A stretch of DNA of 64,000 nucleotides from Niallia circulans (GCF_007273535.1 NZ_RIBP01000001.1:496001-560000), one strand, 5' to 3'; shown: positions 1-8,936, counted from the stretch's first letter. Notes: generated by a model from the sequence alone, not told the origin. Numbers and translations are program-made.

Positions 1-825
1 CATCGGTTCACCGATGCTCACCCGTTTGAACATGTTTGTTGTCCATTTATCTGGAAGAAAACGAATAAGTCCAAGTCTTTTCATAATGGAAAAGCTCCCT
101 GTCGCTAATCGTGAATCAAAGCACAGAAAAGTGCTGACAGGATCTACATTAATTGTTTTAGGCAATACATGCTGATCTGCAAAGTTAAAGGGGTAAGCCT
201 TTCTAAAGCCAAGCTTTTTGCCAAAATAGGCTGTCTCCTTGCCGACAAAGCTCTTTTTTAGTATTCGCCGTCCATTTTCCCATTTGTGAAAGTCTGTTTT
301 TACTTGTTGGATCGTCCATTCTATTGCAGCATGTCCATGTGTATCACCTAAACCAAGCATTAAAAAGATATCAATACTATCAGTTGTGTCCATCTTGTCT
401 GCAACCCATTTGGCGAGTAAATTTGTCACACCTGGATTAAGACCAACACTCAAAAGAGCTGCGCCATTTGATTGAACAACTGATTGATGTAGCTCCTCCA
501 CTTTTTGCAAAAAGGTATAAGAAGCAGATATATCGATGTAATCAATGCCAGATTCAAGACAAGAGGCAGCGAAGGCCACATTTTCCTGCTCGAGGCAAAC
601 GATTACTAGTTTTGCGGTAGCTAATATATTTGCTGGTACTGCTTGATTAATATCAAGTACCATTGCCTTGACTTCTCCATTTGTTGAAGCTGCGAACCTC
701 TCTGCTTTTTCTTGGCTTCTGCCAGCAGCGTATACATTGCCTGGATAATAATCCGCTAATTGTTTGCAAATAAGTTTACCTACATGTCCATATCCGCCGA
801 TTACAATAATATCTTTTTTTTCCAA
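1..825 (-). CDS. Saccharopine dehydrogenase-like NAD(P)-binding protein (3' end cut by window)
   Basis: The 275 visible codons begin with a Rossmann nucleotide-binding segment (IIVIGGYGHVG, residues 5-15), as in saccharopine dehydrogenase-like oxidoreductases. The start is taken as TTG at 825 because an AGGAGAGG Shine-Dalgarno lies just upstream and there is no better ATG. Later segments (DYIDISASY, LLSVGLNPGVTN) are typical of the family's catalytic region. The substrate cannot be told; such proteins act in lysine, polyamine or unknown pathways. It is divergent from the LysE gene at 1108. The C-terminus lies outside the window. Confidence 0.8.
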   Translation of the reverse strand, partial: MEKKDIIVIGGYGHVGKLICKQLADYYPGNVYAAGRSQEKAERFAASTNGEVKAMVLDINQAVPANILATAKLVIVCLEQENVAFAASCLESGIDYIDISASYTFLQKVEELHQSVVQSNGAALLSVGLNPGVTNLLAKWVADKMDTTDSIDIFLMLGLGDTHGHAAIEWTIQQVKTDFHKWENGRRILKKSFVGKETAYFGKKLGFRKAYPFNFADQHVLPKTINVDPVSTFLCFDSRLATGSFSIMKRLGLIRFLPDKWTTNMFKRVSIGEPM

Positions 826-1107
826 ATAAACCACGCCTCTCCTGCTTTAACATAATGTTGTGAATGTTTTTTAATTTGATATATAGCTAACCAAGTACAT
901 ATTAAGTGTATAAAAACAATGATTAAAGGAGTATCCCAGATTTATGGGGTTTATTTCTAATATTTGAAAGAGAGGGAATAGGACGTGGCGGAAAGGCTGT
1001 TTTTTGAATGAATCTTTACTAGGTCAATGTTCCTTGCAATAATATACTATATGCTCTGTTATGGGGGGTGTAATATTTATGAGAATATCAAGAATGGAGT
1101 GTATCTC

Positions 1108-1689
1108 ATGAATATTACGTCATTATTACTGTACTGCTTTATCGTAACGTTTACGCCAGGACCTACTAATATTGTTATATTATCAACAGTACATAATAAC
1201 GGAACAAAAAAGGCAATGGAGTATACATATGGTGCAACAATTGCCTTTGGTTTGTTATTAAGTTTGTCTGCAGTTCTGAACACTATATTAGTAACTTTTA
1301 TCCCAAAAATATTAATACTAATGCAGATTATCGGAAGTATATATATGCTCTATCTAGCTTATCAAGTCTATAAAACAAACAATGAAAAACCAAAAGCAAA
1401 TGAAAAGCAATCAGGTACATTCCTGTCTGGTTTTTTCTTGCAGTTTTTAAATCCTAAAGTATTGTTATTTACATTAACAGTCATTCCAACCTTTATCATG
1501 CCATACCATCTTTCCTTGTCTAAGATTATTTTAAGTGTAATGGCAATCACCGTAATTGGATTTTTAGCATTTATCACATGGGTGCTTTTTGGAGCATTAT
1601 TTAAGAACTTTTTACAGCAGCACGAAAAAACGGTGAATACACTGATGGCACTATTTTTAGTGTATTCGACTTTCATGATTTGGATGTAG
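1108..1689 (+). CDS. LysE/RhtB-family amino acid exporter
   Basis: A 193-residue integral membrane protein with about six hydrophobic segments. The N-terminal FTPGPTNIV matches the conserved TPGP motif of LysE/RhtB exporters, which move amino acids or related small solutes out of the cell. The start is ATG 1108, after a GGAG site; an upstream in-frame extension lacks a ribosome site and reads unlike the family. It is followed 17 bases later by an AraC-family regulator on the same strand, which probably controls it. Substrate unknown. Confidence 0.85.
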   Translation: MNITSLLLYCFIVTFTPGPTNIVILSTVHNNGTKKAMEYTYGATIAFGLLLSLSAVLNTILVTFIPKILILMQIIGSIYMLYLAYQVYKTNNEKPKANEKQSGTFLSGFFLQFLNPKVLLFTLTVIPTFIMPYHLSLSKIILSVMAITVIGFLAFITWVLFGALFKNFLQQHEKTVNTLMALFLVYSTFMIWM

Positions 1690-1706
1690 AGAGTAGAGGG
1701 GCTATA

Positions 1707-2486
1707 ATGGACAAATTCATCTATAAAAAATCAGCTGGCATAACAGCCTTGGCTGCAAGCATGACAGATTTTACGTATAAAAGGCATTCTCATATTGAGT
1801 ATGCCATTGGTGTTACATTAAGAGGGATACAACATTATAACTTAGATGGTAGCTTACAGCTTTCGCATCGGAATGGTGTTATGTTGTTTAATCCAGAGCA
1901 GGCCCATGATGGTATGGCACATGATAAGGAAGGCTTGGAATATGTTATGCTATATTTGGACCCGCACTTGCTTTTGGAGGTTATGGGGAAAAGAGATAGG
2001 ATCAGATTTTCAGAGCCAATTGTTTATGATAATATGCTTAAACAAAAAATTGTAAGACTATCTGAGGCAATCCTGACGGAAAAGGATGATGATTTATGCA
2101 GTGAGCTGCTCCTATCACTCACTGAAGGTCTTGTTAAGACGAATCTCTCGACTGACCTTAAGAAAGATAATGCGCTTATCAAGAAAGCTAAGGAAATGCT
2201 CTATGAAAATCTTATGACTATTCCGAAGCTGGATGCAATCAGTAGTGAACTGCAATTATCGAAATTCCAATTTATTCGCTACTTTAAAGCTCATACTGGA
2301 ATTTCGCCGTATCAATACTTTCTTAACTGCAAAATAGAACGGGCAAAGCAGTTGATCGAAAAGAATAAAGACATTTATTCAGCAGTGGCAGAATGTGGGT
2401 TTGTTGATTTGGCCCATCTAAATAAACATTTTAAAAATGTGTTTGGGATAACAGCATTTGAATATTTAGTGAATATCAATCATTGA
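1707..2486 (+). CDS. AraC-family transcriptional regulator with cupin-like sensor domain
   Basis: 259 residues. The N-terminal half resembles the AraC arabinose-binding/cupin fold (HSHIEYAIGVTLRG; later NPEQAHDG). The C-terminal about 100 residues hold two helix-turn-helix motifs of the AraC/XylS type (LSKFQFIRYFKAHTGISPYQ and a second ending HFKNVFGITAFEY). ATG 1707 is chosen for its AGAGGGG ribosome site. It is cotranscribed with the LysE exporter upstream and is likely its ligand-responsive regulator. A clear terminator follows at 2507. Confidence 0.87.
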   Translation: MDKFIYKKSAGITALAASMTDFTYKRHSHIEYAIGVTLRGIQHYNLDGSLQLSHRNGVMLFNPEQAHDGMAHDKEGLEYVMLYLDPHLLLEVMGKRDRIRFSEPIVYDNMLKQKIVRLSEAILTEKDDDLCSELLLSLTEGLVKTNLSTDLKKDNALIKKAKEMLYENLMTIPKLDAISSELQLSKFQFIRYFKAHTGISPYQYFLNCKIERAKQLIEKNKDIYSAVAECGFVDLAHLNKHFKNVFGITAFEYLVNINH

Positions 2487-2506
2487 TAGATTGTAATTAG
2501 TTTAAT

Positions 2507-2543
2507 AGACAACGACCTATGTGGCTCGTTGTCTATTTTTTTT
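2507..2543 (+). terminator. Intrinsic terminator after lysE-araC unit
   Basis: Arms AGACAACGA (2507-2515) and TCGTTGTCT (2526-2534) form a hairpin followed by an uninterrupted T-run on the plus strand. It lies between two convergent genes. Confidence 0.85.
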
Positions 2544-2559
2544 ATGCTCTTATTTCTAA

Positions 2560-3471
2560 CTATTCTGTAGTAAACACTAGCTTCGCTTGTGCTTTTATCG
2601 CTTCCGTCACAATTTGGATGGCGCGGTTAGATGCTTGAGGCTTGCGGGCGACAAGATAAATATGCCGTGTTGATTCTGGCTGTAAATCAAGAAGGTGAAC
2701 ACCGTCTGCTTGGTCTGTTACTGCGAGCTTCGGCAGAATTCCAATTGCAAGATTATTTGCAACTGCTGTTTGGATGGCGGAATAGCTTTGAAAGACATTT
2801 AAAACATGAGGCTGGAATCCGGCGTTACTGCATAGATTCTGCGTGTATTCAGAAAGGTATGTACCATCAGGCTCCATTACCCAATTCTCCTCCGATAGTG
2901 AAGTGATGCTTATAGCAGATTGCTGTACTAATGGATGTTCTTCCCCAACTAAAACCATAAGCCGATCGCTTCCAAGTTCAACGAGACTGTGATCATATTG
3001 CTTAAGCTTCTGAGGCTTTTCAAAATAGGCGACAACTGCTAAGTCAAATTGTTGGGAATCAAGTGCGGGCAGACTCTTATCAGGCTCTAATTCTGTTAAT
3101 CTAATGTGAACACGCGGGAATTGCTTCTCTAATTGTGATACTACAGGAATGACGATAGAACGTAAGGCACTTGAGAAGGAGGCAATCCGGACAGTTCCTT
3201 GAATAATGTCAGATGTGTCATTAAGTGTGTTTTCAATTTGTTCGAGTTGATCAAGGACTGGTCTGACTTGTTTGGCAAGAGTTCGGCCTGCGTGTGTCAA
3301 TTGAACTCTCCTCCCAATCTTTTCAAACAGGATTGTATTGGTTTCTTTTTCCAATATGCTAAGTTGCTGAGAAACTGTTGCTGTACTAATGTACATGACT
3401 TCGCCAACCCGGTGCATCGTTCCTAAGGTTTCGAATTGTACTAGTAATTGTAATCGCCAAGTGTTGAGCAT
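2560..3471 (-). CDS. LysR-family regulator of the dialkylglycine decarboxylase operon
   Basis: 303 residues with the usual LysR plan: N-terminal winged helix-turn-helix (MHRVGEVMYISTATVSQQLS, about residues 19-38) and a C-terminal periplasmic-binding-protein-like effector domain. It is divergent from the decarboxylase gene at 3596, with a 124-base shared intergenic region holding a perfect 11-base-arm palindrome. LysR proteins commonly control the divergent neighbour and themselves, so this is inferred to be the operon's regulator. The inducer is unknown. Confidence 0.88.
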   Translation of the reverse strand: MLNTWRLQLLVQFETLGTMHRVGEVMYISTATVSQQLSILEKETNTILFEKIGRRVQLTHAGRTLAKQVRPVLDQLEQIENTLNDTSDIIQGTVRIASFSSALRSIVIPVVSQLEKQFPRVHIRLTELEPDKSLPALDSQQFDLAVVAYFEKPQKLKQYDHSLVELGSDRLMVLVGEEHPLVQQSAISITSLSEENWVMEPDGTYLSEYTQNLCSNAGFQPHVLNVFQSYSAIQTAVANNLAIGILPKLAVTDQADGVHLLDLQPESTRHIYLVARKPQASNRAIQIVTEAIKAQAKLVFTTE

Positions 3472-3530
3472 CTGAATTCCCCTTTTAAGAATAGCTAAAC
3501 TAATTGTTAATAAAAACTTGATTGTTTTGT

Positions 3531-3554
3531 GTTTATTATTAACTAATAATAAAC
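3531..3554. promoter_or_regulatory. Candidate LysR operator palindrome
   Basis: Perfect inverted repeat: arms GTTTATTATTA (3531-3541) and TAATAATAAAC (3544-3554) around a two-base centre. It contains the T-N11-A arrangement typical of LysR sites and sits between the divergent LysR gene and the decarboxylase operon. Confidence 0.5.
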
Positions 3555-3595
3555 ATTAAGCATATAAAGAGCAAATTAATTAGAGGAGAGAGGTT

Positions 3596-4921
3596 ATGTT
3601 GATGTATCCATACAAAAAGAGAAGCAATCCATGGGGAGACGTTGAAAAACATGTTGGAAGATATGGTGCACCATTCTTTATTCCGGAAATTATTGACTAT
3701 GCAAAGGGAAGCTATGTTTATACGGAAGAGGGGAGAAGGATTTTAGATTTTACTTCAGGGCAGATGTCATCGACGATCGGTCATTCTCATCCTGAAGTTG
3801 TGGCAACATTACAAGAAGCTGCTGGCCGTCTTGACCATTTGTTCAGTGGTATGTTATCAAGACCAAGCATTAATCTTTGTACACATATTGCCGAGACGGT
3901 AACAAATCCTTTAACAAAGGTAATCCCGCTGTCAACTGGTTCGGAAGTAAATGAAGCGGCATTAAGAATGGCAAAGCTGGTAACAGGGAAATTTGAGGTT
4001 GTCTCCTTTAACAGATCTTGGCATGGTTTAACAGAAGCAAGTGCAGGGGCAACATATGCTTCAGCTCGTAAAAGCAGATTGCCTGGCACACCTGGACAAC
4101 TGGCCATTCCAACTCCATATGAGTATCGCCCTGATTTTGTTGACAGAGATGGGAAGCTTGATTGGCAAAAGCAGCTGGACTACGGTTTTGCGATGGTCGA
4201 TGCCCAATCTGTCGGCAGCTTGGCAGCATGTATCGTCGAGCCAATTGTATCTGGGGGCGGCATACTTGTTCCTCCGCCTGGATACTTAGCCGCGTTAAAG
4301 AAAAAATGTCGTGAAAGAGACATGCTGTTAATCTTTGATGAGGCCCAAACAAGCTTTGGACGTACTGGACAATGGTATGGATTTCAGCATGACAATGTTA
4401 CACCTGACATTTTGACATTATCAAAAACCCTCGGCGCAGGACTGCCGCTCGCAGCCCTTGTCACGACAGCAGAGATTGAACAAAAGGCTTATGACAAAGG
4501 GTTCGTATTTTACACTTCGCATGTTAATGATCCGCTTGTAGCTGCCGTTGGCTGTACGGTGATGGATGTGATTGCAAAAGAGAACCTTATAGTGGCAGCA
4601 CGCGAAAAAGGGGATTATTTAGCAGCCGCACTTAAAAGACTTGTGGAAAAACACGAGGTTGTTGGTGATGCGAGAGGGCGTGGATTGCTGCAAGGTATTG
4701 AGATTGTTAAGGATAAAACAAGTAAAGAGCGCTCAGAAGCAATAGGCGATCGTATCACAGCAAGATGCCTTGAATTAGGCCTTCATATGAACATTGTCTG
4801 TTTACCTGGTATGGGGGGCGTTTTCCGAATAGCACCTCCGCTCACAGTTAGTTATGAAGAGCTTGAAGAAGGGATTTCCATGCTTGATCAAGCCATAACA
4901 GATGTCGAGAACATATTATGA
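3596..4921 (+). CDS. dgdA: 2,2-dialkylglycine decarboxylase-like class III aminotransferase
   Basis: 441-residue PLP enzyme of aminotransferase class III. The PLP lysine is K277 in LTLSKTLGAGLP; the conserved FDEAQT stretch precedes it. It resembles 2,2-dialkylglycine decarboxylase along its whole length (LDFTSGQMSS, LDHLFSGMLSRP, RGRGLLQGIEIVKD, PGMGGVFRIAPPLTVS). That enzyme decarboxylates 2-aminoisobutyrate-type amino acids and regenerates PLP by transaminating pyruvate to alanine. Two ATGs (3596, 3602) follow AGGAG; the first fits spacing. The stop overlaps the next gene's start (ATGA). Exact substrate remains inferred. Confidence 0.8.
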   Translation: MLMYPYKKRSNPWGDVEKHVGRYGAPFFIPEIIDYAKGSYVYTEEGRRILDFTSGQMSSTIGHSHPEVVATLQEAAGRLDHLFSGMLSRPSINLCTHIAETVTNPLTKVIPLSTGSEVNEAALRMAKLVTGKFEVVSFNRSWHGLTEASAGATYASARKSRLPGTPGQLAIPTPYEYRPDFVDRDGKLDWQKQLDYGFAMVDAQSVGSLAACIVEPIVSGGGILVPPPGYLAALKKKCRERDMLLIFDEAQTSFGRTGQWYGFQHDNVTPDILTLSKTLGAGLPLAALVTTAEIEQKAYDKGFVFYTSHVNDPLVAAVGCTVMDVIAKENLIVAAREKGDYLAAALKRLVEKHEVVGDARGRGLLQGIEIVKDKTSKERSEAIGDRITARCLELGLHMNIVCLPGMGGVFRIAPPLTVSYEELEEGISMLDQAITDVENIL

Positions 4922-5475
4922 AACTAGTTAAGACTAATACAAGGAAATTATCTAGAAAGAAGCAGTCTGCCTTTTCAGAAGAAATCGAAATGGTGCGAAA
5001 TTATGACCCATCTGTTACGTCAAATCTTCAAGTGATTCTCACATATTCTGGTTTACATGCGGTCTGGTTTTACCGAGTCTCACATGTATTGTGGAAAAAG
5101 CGGCTTCACTTAGCTGCCCAGTTAATCTCTCAGCTTGCTCGTGTGCTGACAGGTGTAGAAATTCATCCAGCTGCTACTATTGGAAAAAGACTATTAATTG
5201 ACCATGGCACAGGTGTAATTATCGGAGAAACAACCGTAATTGGTGATGATGTTGTTATTTACCAAGGAGTCACACTTGGCGGCGTTAATAATCGACCGGG
5301 AAGACGTCATCCAAAGATAGGCAATCATGTGTTTATTGGTGCAGGTGCGGCAGTATTAGGGGCAATCACCGTTGAAGAAGGGGCAAAAATCGGCGCACTG
5401 ACACTAGTCTTAAAGGATGTACCTGCAAGGCATACAGCAGTTGGCAACCCAACAAGATTAATAGCACCGAAATAG
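4918..5475 (+). CDS. Serine O-acetyltransferase-like hexapeptide acyltransferase
   Basis: 185 residues, shorter than housekeeping CysE. It has the SAT N-terminal helical signature (VILTYSGLHAVWFYRVSH) and left-handed beta-helix hexapeptide repeats with the catalytic DHGTGVIIGE box and YQGVTLGG. The C-terminus ends soon after VGNPTRLI, so the tail that docks cysteine synthase is reduced. The ATG overlaps the decarboxylase stop by four bases, implying translational coupling. Acetyl-CoA-dependent acylation of serine or another hydroxyamino acid is likely; the pairing suggests a pathway-specific paralogue rather than the cysteine enzyme. Confidence 0.8.
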   Translation: MKLVKTNTRKLSRKKQSAFSEEIEMVRNYDPSVTSNLQVILTYSGLHAVWFYRVSHVLWKKRLHLAAQLISQLARVLTGVEIHPAATIGKRLLIDHGTGVIIGETTVIGDDVVIYQGVTLGGVNNRPGRRHPKIGNHVFIGAGAAVLGAITVEEGAKIGALTLVLKDVPARHTAVGNPTRLIAPK

Positions 5476-5721
5476 CCTAAGAAATGGTTAAGTGCCGCTA
5501 ACCAAGCCGGGCATATCATTAAGATAGCCATAATAATTTTTGCATCTTTATATGAGGAGGATCATTACTAATAAGACTCAAATACCTCAGTTGTTCGCTA
5601 AAAGAGACGTATTTGTCGTTAATTGACGAACGATATTGTTTGTCCCATCATTCCTTTTCTTACATAATTAATGCTGGAGAAAAGGCAGAATGGTAAAGCA
5701 AAGAAGCTGGAGGTAATGATG

Positions 5722-5952
5722 ATGAAAAGGGTGATTCTTGCTGAGCTTGAACGGTTAAATAAAGTAATTGCTAATAAAAGGCAGGACGCACTAATAATTA
5801 TTAAAGACTTTCAGAAGCATTCTAAAAACGCGTTATTGAAGGATTCCTTATTTGAAGTAAAAAAGGAAATTCATGAGATTACTGTCATCCAAAAAGAGCT
5901 GTGGTTTATTTATAAGGGAATAGCATGCAAAAGAAAGTGCTCATGTTTATGA
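5722..5952 (+). CDS. Small hypothetical protein
   Basis: 76 codons, lysine-rich and predicted mostly helical (LAELERLNKVI, KEIHEITVIQKELWFIY), ending in a Cys-containing tail (ACKRKCSCL). A GGAGG site at 5709-5713 precedes three consecutive ATGs (5716, 5719, 5722); the third has the best spacing. Not recognised. It stands alone between the acetyltransferase and the convergent padR gene. Confidence 0.5.
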   Translation: MKRVILAELERLNKVIANKRQDALIIIKDFQKHSKNALLKDSLFEVKKEIHEITVIQKELWFIYKGIACKRKCSCL

Positions 5953-5983
5953 GTACTTTTTTTGATGAGATCTCCAACCGCTT

Positions 5984-6523
5984 TTAAACAGGCGGATTAT
6001 TGCTAATATATTCCTTCACCCATTTGCACCAATTAACATACATTTCCGCATAGCGGATGCCGTATTCTGATGTTATGATGGCACCTAAATTCTGCTTGGA
6101 GGTTTCCTTTGTGAAATGATCCTTCCACTCTTTTGTCATATTTAAAATTCTTTCTTCTCGAGCAATTACCTCATCTAACAAAGTCATTATTTCGTCTATT
6201 GTTAAAATATCAAAAGCAGCTGCTTTAATAAGGAACTCATCTTTTATTTTGGCAGGTTTCACAGAATGGTTAAGAATCCAGTTAATCAGTTCTTTTTTTC
6301 CTAACTCTGTTATCGTGTAGATTTTCTTATTCGGCAGCGAGTTTTGAATAATAAGCTCGTGTTCAAGTAATTCTTCCTTTTCTAATTTATGGAGCTCTGT
6401 ATAAATTTGACTATGAGTTGAATTCCAAAAATATACTACTTGCTCTTTAAATATGTTAACTACTTCATAGCCACTAACCGGTTTCTTGGAAATGATTCCT
6501 AATAAAGCATACCGTAAACTCAC
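5984..6523 (-). CDS. PadR-family transcriptional regulator
   Basis: About 179 residues. The N-terminal PadR winged helix begins SLRYALLGIISKKPVSGYEV, with THSQIYTELHKLEKEELL as the recognition region; the C-terminal helical half is the Vir-type dimerisation domain. The start is taken at GTG 6523, which gives the canonical PadR N-terminus; a TTG at 6541 is possible but lacks a ribosome site. Divergent from the hydrolase at 6798, with a large palindrome in the intergenic region, so it probably represses that operon. Confidence 0.87.
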   Translation of the reverse strand: MSLRYALLGIISKKPVSGYEVVNIFKEQVVYFWNSTHSQIYTELHKLEKEELLEHELIIQNSLPNKKIYTITELGKKELINWILNHSVKPAKIKDEFLIKAAAFDILTIDEIMTLLDEVIAREERILNMTKEWKDHFTKETSKQNLGAIITSEYGIRYAEMYVNWCKWVKEYISNNPPV

Positions 6524-6575
6524 GTATACCACTCTTTTCAATTATTTATATATTTTTGCATTATATCATACTAAC

Positions 6576-6639
6576 TTGACTAATTTGAATAATGCTTAGT
6601 ATTATAATATTAACATATGTCATTTTAGACATATGTTAA
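6576..6639 (+). promoter_or_regulatory. Promoter and PadR-type operator upstream of hydrolase operon
   Basis: A sigma-A-like promoter, TTGACT (6576-6581) and TATTAT (6600-6605) with 18-base spacing, is followed directly by a perfect inverted repeat with arms TTAACATATGTC (6610-6621) and GACATATGTTAA (6628-6639). The ATGT...ACAT halves match known PadR sites, and the position suits repression. Confidence 0.6.
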
Positions 6640-6797
6640 TTCTGATAAAGGGAGTATTTAAAGGTAGTTGGTCCATGATTAGCCTTAAACTGTTTAGATA
6701 TTGGACTTAAGGAAATATTAACTATAAATAAAGAAAGGGAATTGCGCTGATTTAATTTATAGTAAGTGACTTCAGTGCAAGAAGGTAGGAAGACATA

Positions 6798-7535
6798 ATG
6801 AAAAAAATAATAAACAAAAAGAGTATTTTAGCAGTAGTAATCATTTTAGTACTTGCGGTTGCAGTATTTATTGGATGGACGCAAATGACGTATAAAGCAG
6901 CGGAAGACCCAGCGATAGCTATGGATAATAACTATATTAAAGAAGATGATTGGCTTATTTATGGAGATAAAAGCAGTAAAACTGGAATTATTCTATATCC
7001 AGGAGCAAAGGTGGAGCCTGAAGCTTATGGTTATTTGGCACAGGAGTTAGCTAAAAATAATATGATGGTGGCAATTCCAAAGCTAACATTAAATTTAGCT
7101 ATCTTTGATTACAAAAAAGCAGACGAAATGATAACAAAATATAAAGATGTAGATTGGTTAATCGGCGGGCATTCAATGGGTGGTGCTGCAGCAGCAATGT
7201 ATGTTGATAAAAACATCGGTAAAGTGAAGGGGCTTATCTTTTTAGGTTCTTATGCCGCTGACAATGAGTCATTATTTAAGTCCAGCCTTCCGGTTTTATC
7301 TATTAGCGGCTCAGAAGATGGATTAAGTACACCTGAAAAAATAAAGGAAAAGAAAAGTCTTTTACCAAGTACAACAGAGTATTTTCAAATTGAAGGCGGA
7401 AATCATGCCCAATTTGGTGTGTATGGAGAGCAATCTGGTGATAATGAAGCGAAAATTTCTGTTAAGGAACAACAAGATATCATAGTTGAAACAATTGAGG
7501 ACTGGGTGGAAGCAAATAAATTCGGGAATAACTAA
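6798..7535 (+). CDS. Membrane-anchored alpha/beta hydrolase
   Basis: 245 residues with one N-terminal hydrophobic segment (about 9-28) that should anchor the protein outside the membrane. It then has an alpha/beta-hydrolase fold with nucleophile elbow GGHSMGGAAAA, acid SGSEDG and catalytic histidine GGNHAQFG, resembling the hydrolase_5 group. Substrate unknown, probably an ester or lipid. First gene of a two-gene unit controlled by the divergent PadR. The start ATG follows a GGTAGGAAG site. Confidence 0.8.
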   Translation: MKKIINKKSILAVVIILVLAVAVFIGWTQMTYKAAEDPAIAMDNNYIKEDDWLIYGDKSSKTGIILYPGAKVEPEAYGYLAQELAKNNMMVAIPKLTLNLAIFDYKKADEMITKYKDVDWLIGGHSMGGAAAAMYVDKNIGKVKGLIFLGSYAADNESLFKSSLPVLSISGSEDGLSTPEKIKEKKSLLPSTTEYFQIEGGNHAQFGVYGEQSGDNEAKISVKEQQDIIVETIEDWVEANKFGNN

Positions 7536-7595
7536 CACTTTATCCACTATATATTAGTTAGCATCCTATAAATTAAAGAAAGGAGGGAATACACT

Positions 7596-8249
7596 CTGGA
7601 CAGTTTGTTATTTTTGCTATATACCGTTTTCTATTGTGTTATGCTATTAATTATTGTAAAAAAACTAACGAGGTCGCCGATACTTAGTCTGTTTTTCCTA
7701 TTACCCGTTGTTATTGGACTTCTTTACGATAATGGAGTAATTACGATTGGTAGATTTTTAGGAGAAAGTAATTTAAATGAACAACTTAACATATTACGCT
7801 TCCTCCTTCATGGACTTTTTACACCGTTTCTTACTTTTTATGCATGGGCTGCTGTTAACAAAACAAATATTTCTTTAACAAGAAGTATCAGTTTTAAGAT
7901 TGCTCCTTATGTTTTAACTACCATTCTAATAATAGTAGAGTTGTATAAAGAGATTATCGGCCTGCAAATTGCTCCTAAATGGGAATATGGTGTGTTAACG
8001 TATAGCTCAGTTAATAGTGGTGGGCCTCCAATTATGGTAATCGTCGTAGCAATAATTTTGCTGATTGCATCGATTATAGTACTCGTTAAGCAAAAATGGG
8101 TGTGGTTTTTTATTGGCTCATTGGTAATGATTGTGATGAATGCTATAAAGCTGCCTGTTAACAGTGGTGCGATCACAAATTTGTCAGAAGTTATATTAAT
8201 AATGTCATTATTAGCAACAAGCTTATTCCAAGCAAGAAATCGTCAATAG
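7596..8249 (+). CDS. Seven-helix membrane protein of unknown function
   Basis: About 217 residues with roughly seven hydrophobic stretches; no family recognised. The only in-frame starts near the GGAGGG site (7582-7587) are CTG 7596, eight bases downstream, and TTG 7605, seventeen bases downstream; CTG gives normal spacing and an N-terminus MDSLLFLLYT, so a CTG start is preferred but not certain. It follows the hydrolase by 60 bases, probably as the second gene of the PadR-controlled unit. Confidence 0.6.
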   Translation: MDSLLFLLYTVFYCVMLLIIVKKLTRSPILSLFFLLPVVIGLLYDNGVITIGRFLGESNLNEQLNILRFLLHGLFTPFLTFYAWAAVNKTNISLTRSISFKIAPYVLTTILIIVELYKEIIGLQIAPKWEYGVLTYSSVNSGGPPIMVIVVAIILLIASIIVLVKQKWVWFFIGSLVMIVMNAIKLPVNSGAITNLSEVILIMSLLATSLFQARNRQ

Positions 8250-8260
8250 ATTAAAGATAA

Positions 8261-8294
8261 AGGCACCTCCCTACTCATGGAGGTGCCTGTTTTC
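8261..8294. terminator. Terminator between convergent genes
   Basis: Arms AGGCACCTCC (8261-8270) and GGAGGTGCCT (8279-8288), followed by a short T-run on the plus strand. Confidence 0.75.
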
Positions 8295-8297
8295 CTA

Positions 8298-8936
8298 TTA
8301 TTTGAATTTGTCAGGGAATTGTTTTACAACTCCTGCTGAAAGGCCATCTGCCATTATAATTATATGAGTAACACCCTCGTCAATGGAAGCAATTCTTTTA
8401 TTCCAGTCTTTTGCAAGGCTTGCCGTTAAATCATTCGTAACTAATTGCAGATGCATATCCAATAATTTTTTTAGCTCGTCTTTTTTTAGAAAAGGGTTGG
8501 CACTGCTGAGGAAAGCAGCTATGTCATCCGCATTTCTATACCATTCCTTGTTTAGCTGGCTAACGGTGGTTTTATTTCCGCTCTTCGCAGCATCCACAAT
8601 CTTTCCTGCTATAACAATATGCTCCTTAAGCAGCTCTGTTAGTTTGTTTCCTGCCTTTTCTCCATACATTGGCTTTATTGCGTTACCGATATCCTCCTGA
8701 TTCTTCAGAAGTCTTGTCAAAACCTGTTTTTGATCCTCTGCTCCTGCTGTTGTGGCACTTGTAATATAATTACTTGTCCACAAAACATGGTCAATCCAAA
8801 GCTTTCGGAAATTATTTTCAAAATCCACCTGTGATTGGCTAACGTATTTTTCTTGCGGTTTCGCGTAAGCGTTAGTTCTAGTCACCATGCTTAAGGAAAA
8901 AAGGAAAATAAAGCTCATTAACAAAATCTTTTTCAT
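8298..8936 (-). CDS. Secreted helical protein, unknown function
   Basis: 212 residues with a clear signal peptide (MKKILLMSFIFLFSLSM... cleaved near NAYA, about residue 25). The mature part is helical and Trp/His-bearing (KLWIDHVLWTSNYI; KEWYRNADDIAAFLSS; LHMQLVTNDL-type segment near the end). It resembles a family of exported Bacillaceae helical-bundle proteins without a proven function. Stands alone, with its own ribosome site, and converges on the membrane protein upstream. Confidence 0.7.
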   Translation of the reverse strand: MKKILLMSFIFLFSLSMVTRTNAYAKPQEKYVSQSQVDFENNFRKLWIDHVLWTSNYITSATTAGAEDQKQVLTRLLKNQEDIGNAIKPMYGEKAGNKLTELLKEHIVIAGKIVDAAKSGNKTTVSQLNKEWYRNADDIAAFLSSANPFLKKDELKKLLDMHLQLVTNDLTASLAKDWNKRIASIDEGVTHIIIMADGLSAGVVKQFPDKFK

